Source: VAZQ01 sp963702695 (lineage in GTDB: Bacteria > Pseudomonadota > Alphaproteobacteria > Rhizobiales > Xanthobacteraceae). Taken from it: a DNA stretch of 64,000 nucleotides. The notes under the pieces are model-generated. The model was given only the letters and a program-made list of their open reading frames with translations, searched no databases and was not told the DNA's origin. The position numbers were made by a program, and so were the translations under genes. The DNA lies in the NCBI GenBank assembly GCA_963702695.1, contig CAVPDS010000033.1, forward strand, positions 54,738 to 118,737, in the 5' to 3' direction. Every line of letters starts with the position of its first letter. The first letter of the stretch is position 1. Positions 8,539 through 16,320 of the stretch are shown piece by piece.

Positions 8539-9237
8539 ATGGGTCAAAAAGTTAATCCGATCGGGTTGCGGCTCGGGATCAACCGGACCTGGGACTCGCG
8601 CTGGTACGCGGGCAAGAACGAATACGGCAAGCTGCTGCACGAGGACATGGAGATCCGCAAGGAGCTGCGCGACGCGCTCAAGCAGGCGGCGGTGTCGAAG
8701 ATCGTGATCGAGCGGCCGCACAAGAAGTGTCGCGTCACCATCCAGTCGGCGCGGCCGGGCGTGGTGATCGGCAAGAAGGGCGCCGACATCGAGAAGCTGC
8801 GCAAGAAGGTCGCCGATCTCACCAAGTCCGAAGTGTTCATCAACATCGTTGAGATCAGGAAGCCCGAGCTCGATGCCCAGCTCGTCGCCGAATTGATCGC
8901 CCAGCAACTCGAGCGGCGCGTCGCCTTCCGCCGCGCGATGAAGCGCGCGGTGCAGTCGGCAATGCGGCTTGGCGCCGGCGGCATCCGCATCAATTGCTCG
9001 GGACGTCTCGGCGGCGCGGAAATCGCACGCATGGAGTGGTACCGCGAGGGCCGCGTGCCGCTGCACACGCTGCGCGCCGACGTCGACTACGGCGTGGCGA
9101 CGGCGTTCACCACCTATGGCACCTGCGGCGTGAAGGTCTGGATCTTCAAGGGCGAGATCCTGGAGCACGACCCGATGGCGCAGGACAAGAAGATGGCGGA
9201 CAGCGAGGCGGGTCGGCCCCGCCGCGACGCCTCCTGA
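8539..9237 (+). CDS. rpsC: 30S ribosomal protein S3
   Basis: 232 residues. KH domain (VVIGKKGADIEKLRKKV, about residues 74-90) and the C-terminal S3 domain (GGAEIARMEWYREGRVPLHTLRADVDYG) are complete. S3 lies at the mRNA entry channel with helicase activity in the family. Located between rplV and rplP in the standard order. Confidence 0.98.
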   Translation: MGQKVNPIGLRLGINRTWDSRWYAGKNEYGKLLHEDMEIRKELRDALKQAAVSKIVIERPHKKCRVTIQSARPGVVIGKKGADIEKLRKKVADLTKSEVFINIVEIRKPELDAQLVAELIAQQLERRVAFRRAMKRAVQSAMRLGAGGIRINCSGRLGGAEIARMEWYREGRVPLHTLRADVDYGVATAFTTYGTCGVKVWIFKGEILEHDPMAQDKKMADSEAGRPRRDAS

Positions 9238-9269
9238 AGCCGGTAGCAAGGACACGAAGGGCTTAAGCC

Positions 9270-9683
9270 ATGCTCCAACCGATGCGGACCAAGTTTCGCA
9301 AGCAGCACAAGGGCCGCATCCATGGCCTTGCGACCTCGGGTGTGACGCTTGCGTTCGGGCAGTTCGGCCTCAAGGCGCTCGAGCCCGAGCGGGTCACCGC
9401 GCGCCAGATCGAGGCAGCGCGGCGCGCGCTTACGCGTCACATGAAGCGTGCCGGCCGGGTCTGGATCCGCGTGTTCCCGGATGTGCCGGTGTCGAAGAAG
9501 CCGCTCGAAGTGCGCATGGGCTCCGGCAAGGGCGCCCCGGAATTATGGGTCGCGCGCGTCAAGCCTGGCCGCATTCTGTTCGAGATCGATGGTGTGACGA
9601 CCGAGCTTGCGCGCGAGGCGCTGGCGCTCGCCGCCGCGAAGCTGCCGGTCAAGACGCGCTTCATCGAGCGCATCGCGGAGTAG
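9270..9683 (+). CDS. rplP: 50S ribosomal protein L16
   Basis: 137 residues, normal. Begins MLQPMRTKFRKQHKGRI and contains KPLEVRMGSGKGAPELWVA, the loop next to the A-site tRNA whose Arg is hydroxylated in some bacteria. Followed after 10 bases by rpmC. Confidence 0.98.
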   Translation: MLQPMRTKFRKQHKGRIHGLATSGVTLAFGQFGLKALEPERVTARQIEAARRALTRHMKRAGRVWIRVFPDVPVSKKPLEVRMGSGKGAPELWVARVKPGRILFEIDGVTTELAREALALAAAKLPVKTRFIERIAE

Positions 9684-9693
9684 GGGACGAAAG

Positions 9694-9906
9694 ATGGCCA
9701 TGAAAGCCGGCGATTTGCGATCGATGACCGTCGACCAACTCGACGACGAGACGCTCAAGTTGAAAAAGGAGCAGTTCAACCTGCGCTTCCAGCGTGCGAC
9801 CGGTCAGCTCGAGAATACGTCGCGGGTGCGGGAGGTGCGGCGCGATATCGCGCGCGTCAAGACCATCGCGCACCGTAAGCGCCAAGCCGAAACCAAGGCG
9901 AAGTGA
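9694..9906 (+). CDS. rpmC: 50S ribosomal protein L29
   Basis: 70 residues starting MAMKAGDLRSMTVDQL. The start at 9694 is chosen because the upstream in-frame extension is an out-of-frame reading of rplP. Two-helix tunnel-exit protein; KKEQFNLRFQRATGQLEN is the conserved turn. Confidence 0.95.
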   Translation: MAMKAGDLRSMTVDQLDDETLKLKKEQFNLRFQRATGQLENTSRVREVRRDIARVKTIAHRKRQAETKAK

Positions 9907-9916
9907 GGATTTAGAG

Positions 9917-10168
9917 ATGCCGAAGCGCACGCTCAGTGGCGTCGTGGTGAGCGACAAGCAGGACAAGACCATCGTCGTGCGGGTGGAGCGCCGCTTCACG
10001 CACCCGGTGATGAAGAAGACCGTGCGGCGGTCGAAGAAGTATTACGCGCACGACGAGAAGAACGAGTACGAGGTGGGCGACCTGGTCTGGATCGAGGAGC
10101 GGCGGCCGCTGTCGAAGCTCAAGCGCTGGGAAGTGATCCAGGGCGAGAAGAAGAAAAAGGTTGGCTAA
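9917..10168 (+). CDS. rpsQ: 30S ribosomal protein S17
   Basis: 83 residues starting MPKRTLSGVVVSDKQDKT, an OB-fold 16S-binding protein. ATG 9917 is set by homology; longer upstream reading overlaps rpmC. The C-terminus is a run of lysines (EKKKKVG). Confidence 0.95.
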   Translation: MPKRTLSGVVVSDKQDKTIVVRVERRFTHPVMKKTVRRSKKYYAHDEKNEYEVGDLVWIEERRPLSKLKRWEVIQGEKKKKVG

Positions 10169-10236
10169 AGCGCGGCTTTCGCGCGGCTTGTTGGATGAGC
10201 GCGGGACCGCGCGAATTAGAGAATGAGGGTCGGACC

Positions 10237-10605
10237 ATGATCCAGATGCAGACCAATCTCGATGTCGCCGACAATTCCGGCGCTCGCCGCGTCATGTGCA
10301 TCAAGGTGCTGGGCGGCTCGAAGCGCAGGTTCGCGACCATCGGCGACACCATCGTGGTGTCGGTGAAGGAGGCGATCCCGCGCGGGCGCGTCAAGAAGGG
10401 CGAAGTGATGAAGGCGGTAATCGTACGGATCGCCAAGGACATCAAGCGCGCGGACGGCTCGATCATCCGCTTCGACCGCAACGCCGCCGTGCTGATCAAC
10501 GCGCAGGCCGAGCCGGTCGGCACCCGCATCTTCGGCCCGGTGCCGCGCGAACTGCGCGCCAAGAACCACATGAAGATCATCTCGCTCGCGCCGGAGGTGC
10601 TGTGA
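10237..10605 (+). CDS. rplN: 50S ribosomal protein L14
   Basis: 122 residues, exactly the family length, from MIQMQTNLDVADNSGAR at ATG 10237. An in-frame ATG at 10195 would add 14 residues without family support. Sits at the subunit interface; RsfS binds it in related bacteria. Its stop overlaps the rplX start (TGATG). Confidence 0.96.
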   Translation: MIQMQTNLDVADNSGARRVMCIKVLGGSKRRFATIGDTIVVSVKEAIPRGRVKKGEVMKAVIVRIAKDIKRADGSIIRFDRNAAVLINAQAEPVGTRIFGPVPRELRAKNHMKIISLAPEVL

Positions 10606-10931
10606 TGGCGGCAAGGATTTGCAAGGGCGACAAGGTCGTCGTGATCACTGGCCGCGACAAGGGTCGCAGTGGCGAGGTGATCGAGGTCCGCCCGAGCGAA
10701 GGGCGGGCGGTGGTGCGCGGCATCCACATGGTCAAGCGCCACCAGAAGCAATCGGCGGCCCAGGAGGGCGGCATCATTTCCAAGGAAGCGGCGCTGCATC
10801 TGTCCAACCTCGCGATCGCAGATCCGAAGGATGGCAAGCCGACGCGCGTCGGTTTCAAGTTCGTCGGCGAGGGGCATGACCGCAAGAAGGTGCGCTTCGC
10901 GAAGCGTTCGGGAGTCGAGATCGATGGCTGA
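10605..10931 (+). CDS. rplX: 50S ribosomal protein L24
   Basis: 108 residues with the KOW motif GDKVVVITGRDKGRSGEV near the N-terminus. Assembly initiator for the large subunit. ATG at 10605 overlaps the rplN stop, and its own end overlaps rplE by 8 bases. Confidence 0.95.
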   Translation: MAARICKGDKVVVITGRDKGRSGEVIEVRPSEGRAVVRGIHMVKRHQKQSAAQEGGIISKEAALHLSNLAIADPKDGKPTRVGFKFVGEGHDRKKVRFAKRSGVEIDG

Positions 10932-11643
10932 CGACAAAAAGGCCGACAAGGCCCCGAAGAAAGAGAAAACGGACAAGGCGCCGCGGCCCGAGAAGGGCGA
11001 CAAGGCGCCGAAGGGCCAGCAGGCGCAGAAGGGCGGCGACAAGGCCGCGCCGAAGGGCGAGGCCGGCGACAAGCCGAAAGGCAAGCGTCCCGAGCAGCGC
11101 GTCGTCCCGCGGCTCAAGACCGCGTTCGAGAGCGACATGCGCCAGAAGCTCACGGAGCAGTTCGGCTACAAGAACAAGATGCAGGTGCCCTCGATCGCGA
11201 AGGTTGTCATCAACATGGGCATCGGCGAGGGCGTCAGTGACCGCAAGAAGGTGGAGAACGCGGCGGCCGATCTCGGCCTGATCGCGGGCCAGAAGGCGGT
11301 GATCACCAAGGCGCGCAAGTCGATCGCGACCTTCAAGGTCCGCGATGGGCAGGCGATCGGCTGCAAGGTGACGCTGCGCAAGACCCGCATGTACGAGTTC
11401 GTCGACCGGCTGGTGAACATCGCGCTGCCGCGCGTGCGCGACTTCCGCGGGCTCAACCCGAAGAGCTTCGACGGCCGCGGCAACTACACCATCGGAATCA
11501 AGGAACACATCATCTTCCCGGAGATCGACTACGACAAAGCGGCCGATATCTGGGGCATGGACATCACGGTCTGCACCACCGCCAAGACTGACGACGAGGC
11601 GCGCGCGCTGTTGACCGCATTCAACTTCCCGTTCCGGCAGTGA
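10924..11643 (+). CDS. rplE: 50S ribosomal protein L5 with long repetitive N-terminal tail
   Basis: 239 residues against about 180-187 for the usual protein. The L5 core starts near residue 60 (VPRLKTAFESDMRQKL) and is complete, with FGYKNKMQVPSIAKVVINMG and RDFRGLNPKSFDGRGNY. Residues 1-60 are almost only Lys, Asp, Glu, Pro, Gly and Ala, built from about five imperfect units that begin DKAP or DKAA/DKPK. The start ATG 10924 overlaps rplX, and no core-proximal ATG exists, so the tail is probably translated. L5 binds 5S rRNA; the role of the tail is unknown. Confidence 0.93.
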   Translation: MADDKKADKAPKKEKTDKAPRPEKGDKAPKGQQAQKGGDKAAPKGEAGDKPKGKRPEQRVVPRLKTAFESDMRQKLTEQFGYKNKMQVPSIAKVVINMGIGEGVSDRKKVENAAADLGLIAGQKAVITKARKSIATFKVRDGQAIGCKVTLRKTRMYEFVDRLVNIALPRVRDFRGLNPKSFDGRGNYTIGIKEHIIFPEIDYDKAADIWGMDITVCTTAKTDDEARALLTAFNFPFRQ

Positions 11644-11680
11644 GGCTTCGACCTCAGACGCGGAAATCCAGGAGACCTTG

Positions 11681-11986
11681 ATGGCGAAGAAGAGTTCGAT
11701 CGAGAAGAACAACCGCCGGCGGCGGATGACGAAGCAGTTCTCGGGCCGGCGTGCGCGGCTCAAGGAGATCGCGCGCGACAAGCAGGCGCCGATGGAAGAG
11801 CGGTTCGCCGCCGTGCTCAAGCTCGCCGAGCTGCCGCGCAATTCGTCCGCGACCCGCATCCGCAACCGCTGCGAGATCACCGGCCGGCCGCGCGGCTTCT
11901 ACCGCAAGCACAAGCTCAGCCGCATCGCGCTCCGGGAGCTCGGGTCGAAGGGCCTGATCCCGGGTCTCGTCAAGTCGAGCTGGTAA
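11681..11986 (+). CDS. rpsN: 30S ribosomal protein S14 (zinc-independent type)
   Basis: 101 residues from ATG 11681 (a TTG one codon earlier is also in frame), following GGAGACC. It lacks the CxxC pairs of the zinc-binding form; the TGRPRGFYRKHKLSRI motif is present. Between rplE and rpsH as usual. Confidence 0.96.
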   Translation: MAKKSSIEKNNRRRRMTKQFSGRRARLKEIARDKQAPMEERFAAVLKLAELPRNSSATRIRNRCEITGRPRGFYRKHKLSRIALRELGSKGLIPGLVKSSW

Positions 11987-11998
11987 GGAGCGCCTGGC

Positions 11999-12397
11999 AT
12001 GGCTTTGAACGATCCGCTCGGCGATATGCTCGCCCGCATCCACAATGCGCAGATGCGCAACAAACCGAAAGTGTCGACGCCGGCCTCGAAGCTGCGCGTG
12101 AGCGTTCTCGACGTGCTCAAGAGCGAAGGCTTCATCCGCGGCTATGCTTCGGTCGACCACGCCAGTGGCCGCAGCGAGCTCGAAATCGAGCTCAAATATT
12201 TCGACGGCGCGCCGGTGATCCGCGAGATCGCGCGGGTGTCGAAGCCGGGCCGCCGGGTCTATGCTTCTGTGAAGAACTTGCCGCGCGTCAACAACGGGCT
12301 TGGTGTCGCGATCCTCTCCACCCCCAAAGGCGTGATGGCGGATCACGATGCCCGCGACGCCAATGTGGGCGGGGAAATCCTCTGCACGGTGTTTTAA
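11999..12397 (+). CDS. rpsH: 30S ribosomal protein S8
   Basis: 132 residues; DPLGDMLARIHNAQ at the start and the VNNGLGVAILSTPKGVM segment are the family signatures. In E. coli S8 represses the spc operon by binding near rplE mRNA; no such site was looked for successfully here. Regular spacing to rplF. Confidence 0.97.
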   Translation: MALNDPLGDMLARIHNAQMRNKPKVSTPASKLRVSVLDVLKSEGFIRGYASVDHASGRSELEIELKYFDGAPVIREIARVSKPGRRVYASVKNLPRVNNGLGVAILSTPKGVMADHDARDANVGGEILCTVF

Positions 12398-12415
12398 CCC
12401 AACGGACTTGATCCA

Positions 12416-12949
12416 ATGTCTCGTATCGGAAAGAAACCGGTCCCGATCCCCGCTGGCGTCAATGCCAATATCGAGGGGCAGACCTTCAAGGTGAAGGGAC
12501 CGAAAGGTTCGCTGGCGCTGGCGTTGCACGGCGACGTCTCGGGCAAGATCGAGGCGGGCAACGTCACCATCGAGCCACGCTCCGAGACCAAGCAGGCTCG
12601 GGCGATGTGGGGCACCTACCGCGCGCTGGTCGCCAAGCTGATCGAGGGCGTCACCAAGGGCTATGAGCGGCGCCTCGAGATCAATGGCGTCGGCTACCGC
12701 GCGGCGGTGCAGGGCAAGAACTTGAATCTTCAGCTCGGCTATGCCCACGACATCAACTATCCGATCCCGGAAGGGGTAACGATCGCGACGCCGAAGGCGA
12801 CCGAGATCGTCATCACTGGGATCGACGCCCAGAAAGTCGGGCAGGCCGCGGCCGAGATCCGCGCCTTCCGCAAGCCCGAGCCCTACAAGGGCAAGGGCGT
12901 GAAATATTCCGACGAACGCATCTTCCGCAAGGAAGGCAAGAAGAAGTAA
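12416..12949 (+). CDS. rplF: 50S ribosomal protein L6
   Basis: 177 residues, normal. Starts MSRIGKKPVPIPAGV and ends PEPYKGKGVKYSDE, the conserved C-terminal contact with the sarcin-ricin region. Unremarkable member of the spc block. Confidence 0.97.
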   Translation: MSRIGKKPVPIPAGVNANIEGQTFKVKGPKGSLALALHGDVSGKIEAGNVTIEPRSETKQARAMWGTYRALVAKLIEGVTKGYERRLEINGVGYRAAVQGKNLNLQLGYAHDINYPIPEGVTIATPKATEIVITGIDAQKVGQAAAEIRAFRKPEPYKGKGVKYSDERIFRKEGKKK

Positions 12950-12961
12950 CGGGAGCTGCCG

Positions 12962-13324
12962 ATGGCGACAGTCACTGATCGAACGCTGCGGCGCACCGCC
13001 AAGGTACGGCGCAACATCAAGCGTGCTGCCGGAAGCCGGGCACGGCTTTCGGTGTTCCGCTCGTCGAAGCACATCTATGCGCAGGTCATCGACGACATCA
13101 AAGGGGCGACGCTTGCCTCGGCGTCCTCGATGGAGAAGGACATGCGCGGGAGCCTCAAGACCGGCGCCAACATCGCGGCGGCCAAGGCGGTCGGCAAGCT
13201 GGTCGCCGAACGCGCGGCCGCCAAAGGCGTCACGGACGTGGTCTTCGACCGCGGCGGTTATCTCTATCACGGCCGCGTCAAGGCGTTGGCCGACGCCGCC
13301 CGTGAGGGCGGGCTCAAGTTCTGA
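12962..13324 (+). CDS. rplR: 50S ribosomal protein L18
   Basis: 120 residues, 5S rRNA-binding. Basic N-terminus (RRTAKVRRNIKRAAGSR) then RLSVFRSSKHIYAQVIDD, ending FDRGGYLYHGRVKALAD. Partner of L5 in the 5S particle, of interest because L5 here carries an extra tail. Confidence 0.97.
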   Translation: MATVTDRTLRRTAKVRRNIKRAAGSRARLSVFRSSKHIYAQVIDDIKGATLASASSMEKDMRGSLKTGANIAAAKAVGKLVAERAAAKGVTDVVFDRGGYLYHGRVKALADAAREGGLKF

Positions 13325-13368
13325 CAGGTTGATGGACGGGCGGAGCGCCCGAGGAACGGAAGACCGAT

Positions 13369-13947
13369 ATGGCACATGAACCACGCGAGCGTGGACGCGA
13401 CCGCGGGCACGGCCGGGATGATCACGACAACGAGTTCACCGACAAGCTCGTCCACATCAACCGTGTGGCGAAGGTGGTGAAGGGCGGCCGGCGCTTCGGC
13501 TTCGCCGCGCTGGTGGTCGTCGGCGACGAAAAGGGCCGGGTCGGCTTTGGCCACGGCAAGGCACGCGAAGTGCCGGAAGCGATCCGCAAGGCGACCGATG
13601 CCGCGAAGCGCAGCCTGATCCGGGTGCCGCTGCGCGAGGGTCGCACGCTGCACCACGACGTGGCCGGCCGGCATGGCGCCGGCAAGGTGTTCCTGCGTGC
13701 CGCGCCTCCCGGCACCGGCATCATCGCCGGCGGTCCGATGCGCGCGGTGTTCGAGACGCTCGGGATGCAGGATGTGGTCGCGAAGTCGATCGGCTCGTCC
13801 AATCCTTACAACATGGTCCGCGCGACCTTCGATGCGCTCAAGCGCCAGGATTCACCGCGCGCGGTCGCCGCACGCCGCAACATCAAGGTATCGACGCTGC
13901 AGGCCCGCCGCCGCGACGTCGCTGATACCGAACAGACCGCCGATTGA
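13369..13947 (+). CDS. rpsE: 30S ribosomal protein S5
   Basis: 192 residues. The N-terminal 20 residues are His/Arg/Asp-rich (RERGRDRGHGRDDHD), then the double-stranded RNA-binding fold with VVKGGRRFGFAALVVVGD and the GTGIIAGGPMRAVFE loop. Spectinomycin-site residues lie in the first loop. Overlaps nothing; rpmD follows at 13974. Confidence 0.97.
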   Translation: MAHEPRERGRDRGHGRDDHDNEFTDKLVHINRVAKVVKGGRRFGFAALVVVGDEKGRVGFGHGKAREVPEAIRKATDAAKRSLIRVPLREGRTLHHDVAGRHGAGKVFLRAAPPGTGIIAGGPMRAVFETLGMQDVVAKSIGSSNPYNMVRATFDALKRQDSPRAVAARRNIKVSTLQARRRDVADTEQTAD

Positions 13948-13973
13948 TCGAGGCGGGCCGGGAGACGACCGAC

Positions 13974-14168
13974 ATGAGCACGAGCGGAAAGACCATCAAG
14001 GTCAAGCAGACCGGCAGCCCGATCCGCCGCCACCATACCCAGCGCGAGACCCTGATCGGGCTCGGGCTCAATCGTATTGGCCGCGTCGCCGAGGTGCCGG
14101 ACACGCCGTCGACCCGCGGCATGCTGCTCAAGGTGAGGCACCTCGTCGAGGTGATGGAAGGGGACTGA
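13974..14168 (+). CDS. rpmD: 50S ribosomal protein L30
   Basis: 64 residues from ATG 13974 (MSTSGKTIKVKQTGSPIRR). A longer reading from 13944 would overlap rpsE and has no family support. The conserved GLGLNRIGRVAEVPDTP is present. Followed by an unusually long, repeat-bearing spacer. Confidence 0.94.
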   Translation: MSTSGKTIKVKQTGSPIRRHHTQRETLIGLGLNRIGRVAEVPDTPSTRGMLLKVRHLVEVMEGD

Positions 14169-14183
14169 TAGGGACTACGTCAC

Positions 14184-14202
14184 GGCCGGGCCTGTCCCGG
14201 CC
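14184..14202. repeat. REP-like palindrome after rpmD
   Basis: GGCCGGG (14184-14190) and CCCGGCC (14196-14202), a perfect 7-base stem with a 5-base loop, inside CACGGCC...GGCCAT. The same core recurs between korB and korA at 33042-33072, so this belongs to a dispersed palindromic family. Confidence 0.6.
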
Positions 14203-14267
14203 ATCTTGGTTGCAAGGGCACGGTCGTGCCACCCGATCGGGATTGCCGGGACAAGAATGACGATGGG

Positions 14268-14321
14268 AGCCGGTAGTGACGTGTTAGCCAGCAGTGACGT
14301 GGCAGCCGGCAGTGACGATGG
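14268..14321 (+). repeat. Three tandem 18-base repeats in the rpmD-rplO spacer
   Basis: Units at 14268-14285, 14286-14303 and 14304-14321 follow the pattern AGCCRGYAGTGACGWKRB, identical in the AGCC and AGTGACG positions. There is no spacer between units, so it is not a CRISPR. Unit length is a multiple of three, but the tract lies outside any gene. Confidence 0.75.
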
Positions 14322-14339
14322 ATTGAGAAGGATCGACCG

Positions 14340-14831
14340 ATGAAACTCCACGAACTCGCCGACCGGCCCGGCGCGCGCAAGAAGCGGATGCGGATCGGCC
14401 GCGGTATCGGCTCGGGCGCGGGCAAGACCAGCGGCCGCGGCGGCAAGGGCCAGACAGCGCGCTCGGGCGTCCGGATCAAGGGCTTCGAGGGCGGCCAGAT
14501 GCCGCTCCACCGGCGCTTGCCCAAGCGCGGCTTCAAGAACACGAAATTCCGGCGGCGGCTCAATGAGGTCAATCTCGACCGCATCCAGGCCGCGATCGAC
14601 GCCGGCAAGCTCGATGCGAATGCCGCCATCGATGCCGAGGCCCTGGTGAAGGCGGGCGTGCTGCGGCGCGCCAAGGCTGGGGTGCGTCTCCTCGGCACCG
14701 GCGAGATCAAGGCGAAAGTGAGCCTCTCGATCTGGGGCGCCTCCAAGTCGGCGGTGGCGGCGGTGGAAAAGGCGGGCGGGTCGGTGACCATCCTCGCGCC
14801 CAAGCGCGAAGAAGCGGAAGAAGCTGCGTGA
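14340..14831 (+). CDS. rplO: 50S ribosomal protein L15
   Basis: 163 residues. The Gly-rich basic N-terminal arm (RIGRGIGSGAGKTSGRGGKGQ) that threads the 23S rRNA and the GFEGGQMPLHRRLPKRGF motif are clear. The N-terminal MKLHELADRPGARKKRMR fits alphaproteobacteria. Ends with a short acidic KREEAEEAA tail. Confidence 0.97.
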   Translation: MKLHELADRPGARKKRMRIGRGIGSGAGKTSGRGGKGQTARSGVRIKGFEGGQMPLHRRLPKRGFKNTKFRRRLNEVNLDRIQAAIDAGKLDANAAIDAEALVKAGVLRRAKAGVRLLGTGEIKAKVSLSIWGASKSAVAAVEKAGGSVTILAPKREEAEEAA

Positions 14832-14900
14832 TGGAGTGTGTCGTTCCGACCATGGATTTTGGCATGGCTGAGCACCACATTGTGACCGTGGATCCTGGAC

Positions 14901-14918
14901 GCCCCGCTTGCGCGGGGG
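14901..14918. repeat. GC-rich hairpin of REP type before secY
   Basis: CCCCGC (14902-14907), loop TTGC, GCGGGG (14912-14917). Lies in a 157-base spacer between rplO and secY that reads like an inserted intergenic repeat (GGATCCTGGACGCCCCGC). It might lower readthrough into secY; no T run follows. Confidence 0.45.
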
Positions 14919-14988
14919 CCGACGGCCGGCGATCTAGGCCCTCGAAGGAAAGCCTCCACCGGGCGTAGGGGCGCAAACGGAGCCGGGC

Positions 14989-16320
14989 ATGGTCTCTGCA
15001 GCAGAACAACTTGCGGCCAATCTCAATTTCTCGGCGCTTGCCAAGGCCGAAGAACTCAAGAAGCGAATCTGGTTCACCGTTGCCGCGCTGCTGGTCTACC
15101 GCTTCGGCACCTATATTCCGCTGCCGGGCATCGATCCCCAGGCCTGGGAGCAGATCTTTAATAGTCAGGCCGGCGGCATCCTCGGCATGTTCAACATGTT
15201 CTCCGGCGGCGGCATCCACCGGATGGCGATCTTCGCCTTGAACATCATGCCGTACATCTCGGCCTCGATCATCATCCAGTTGATGACCACGGTCTCGCCC
15301 ACGCTCGAGCAGCTCAAGAAGGAGGGTGAGCAGGGCCGCAAGATGATGAACCAATACACACGGTATCTCACCGTGCTGCTGGCGGCGTTCCAGTCCTACG
15401 GCATCGCGATCGGTCTTGAAGGGGCCGGCAATGCCGTGAGCGATCCGGGCTTGTTCTTCCGCTTGTCCACCGTGATCACGCTCACGGGCGGCACGATGTT
15501 CCTGATGTGGCTTGGCGAGCAGATCACTGCGCGCGGGGTCGGCAATGGCACCTCGCTTATCATCATGTCCGGGATCGTGGCGCAGATGCCGGCCGCACTC
15601 GCCCAGGTGTTCGAACTCGGCCGGCAGGGCGCGATCTCGACCGGGCTGATCCTGGCGGTGATCGTGGTCGCCGTCGCGGTGATTACCTTCATCGTGTTCA
15701 TGGAGCGGGCCCAGCGGCGGCTCCTGATCCAGTATCCCAAACGCCAGGTCGGCAACCGGATGTTCGAGGGTCAGACCTCGCATCTGCCGCTCAAGCTCAA
15801 CACCTCGGGCGTTATTCCGCCGATCTTCGCCTCGTCGCTGCTGCTGCTGCCGACGACGGTGGCGAATCTGAATTCCGGAACGCTTCCGGATTGGCTTAGC
15901 GTGGTCGTGACGCAGCTCGGCCACGGCCGGCCGCTGTTCTTCCTGCTCTACATCGGGCTGATCGTGTTCTTCGCCTTCTTCTACACCGCGATCGTGTTCA
16001 ACCCGACCGAGACCGCGGACAACCTCAAGAAGCACGGCGGTTTCATCCCTGGCATCCGGCCGGGCGAGCGCACGGCGGAGTACATCGACTATGTGCTCTC
16101 GCGCATCACCGTGATCGGCGCCGGCTATCTGGCGCTGGTGTGCCTGCTGCCGGAAATCCTGACCTATTACCAGCCGGGCCTGTTCTATTTCGGCGGCACC
16201 TCGCTGCTGATCGTGGTCAGCGTGACCATGGATACGGTGGCGCAGATCCAGGGCTACCTGCTGGCGCATCAATATGAAGGTTTGATCAAACGGTCGAAGC
16301 TGCGGGGGCGGCGTAGATGA
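14989..16320 (+). CDS. secY: Preprotein translocase subunit SecY
   Basis: Channel subunit of the Sec translocon, 443 residues, ten membrane segments by eye. The plug/first segment TYIPLPGIDP and the conserved loops RYLTVLLAAFQSYG, IQYPKRQVGNRMFEGQTSHLPLKLN and FIPGIRPGERTAEYIDYVLSRIT are present. The C-terminal KRSKLRGRRR is the SecA/ribosome-contact tail. Its stop overlaps the adk start by four bases. Confidence 0.98.
   Translation: MVSAAEQLAANLNFSALAKAEELKKRIWFTVAALLVYRFGTYIPLPGIDPQAWEQIFNSQAGGILGMFNMFSGGGIHRMAIFALNIMPYISASIIIQLMTTVSPTLEQLKKEGEQGRKMMNQYTRYLTVLLAAFQSYGIAIGLEGAGNAVSDPGLFFRLSTVITLTGGTMFLMWLGEQITARGVGNGTSLIIMSGIVAQMPAALAQVFELGRQGAISTGLILAVIVVAVAVITFIVFMERAQRRLLIQYPKRQVGNRMFEGQTSHLPLKLNTSGVIPPIFASSLLLLPTTVANLNSGTLPDWLSVVVTQLGHGRPLFFLLYIGLIVFFAFFYTAIVFNPTETADNLKKHGGFIPGIRPGERTAEYIDYVLSRITVIGAGYLALVCLLPEILTYYQPGLFYFGGTSLLIVVSVTMDTVAQIQGYLLAHQYEGLIKRSKLRGRRR

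Noticed and set aside
8038..9255. A 405-codon minus-strand frame opposite rplV and rpsC
   Set aside because: Same codon-position artefact as above; the plus-strand genes are certain.
11654..13384. A 576-codon minus-strand frame across rpsN-rplR
   Set aside because: Opposite-strand shadow of ribosomal protein genes, with no family similarity seen.
14268..14321. Possible mini CRISPR
   Set aside because: Repeats are head-to-tail without spacers and there are no cas genes.
14707..16272. A 521-codon frame on the minus strand across rplO-secY
   Set aside because: Shadow of strongly coding plus-strand genes in GC-rich DNA; composition is His/Arg/Asp-rich without domains or a ribosome site.
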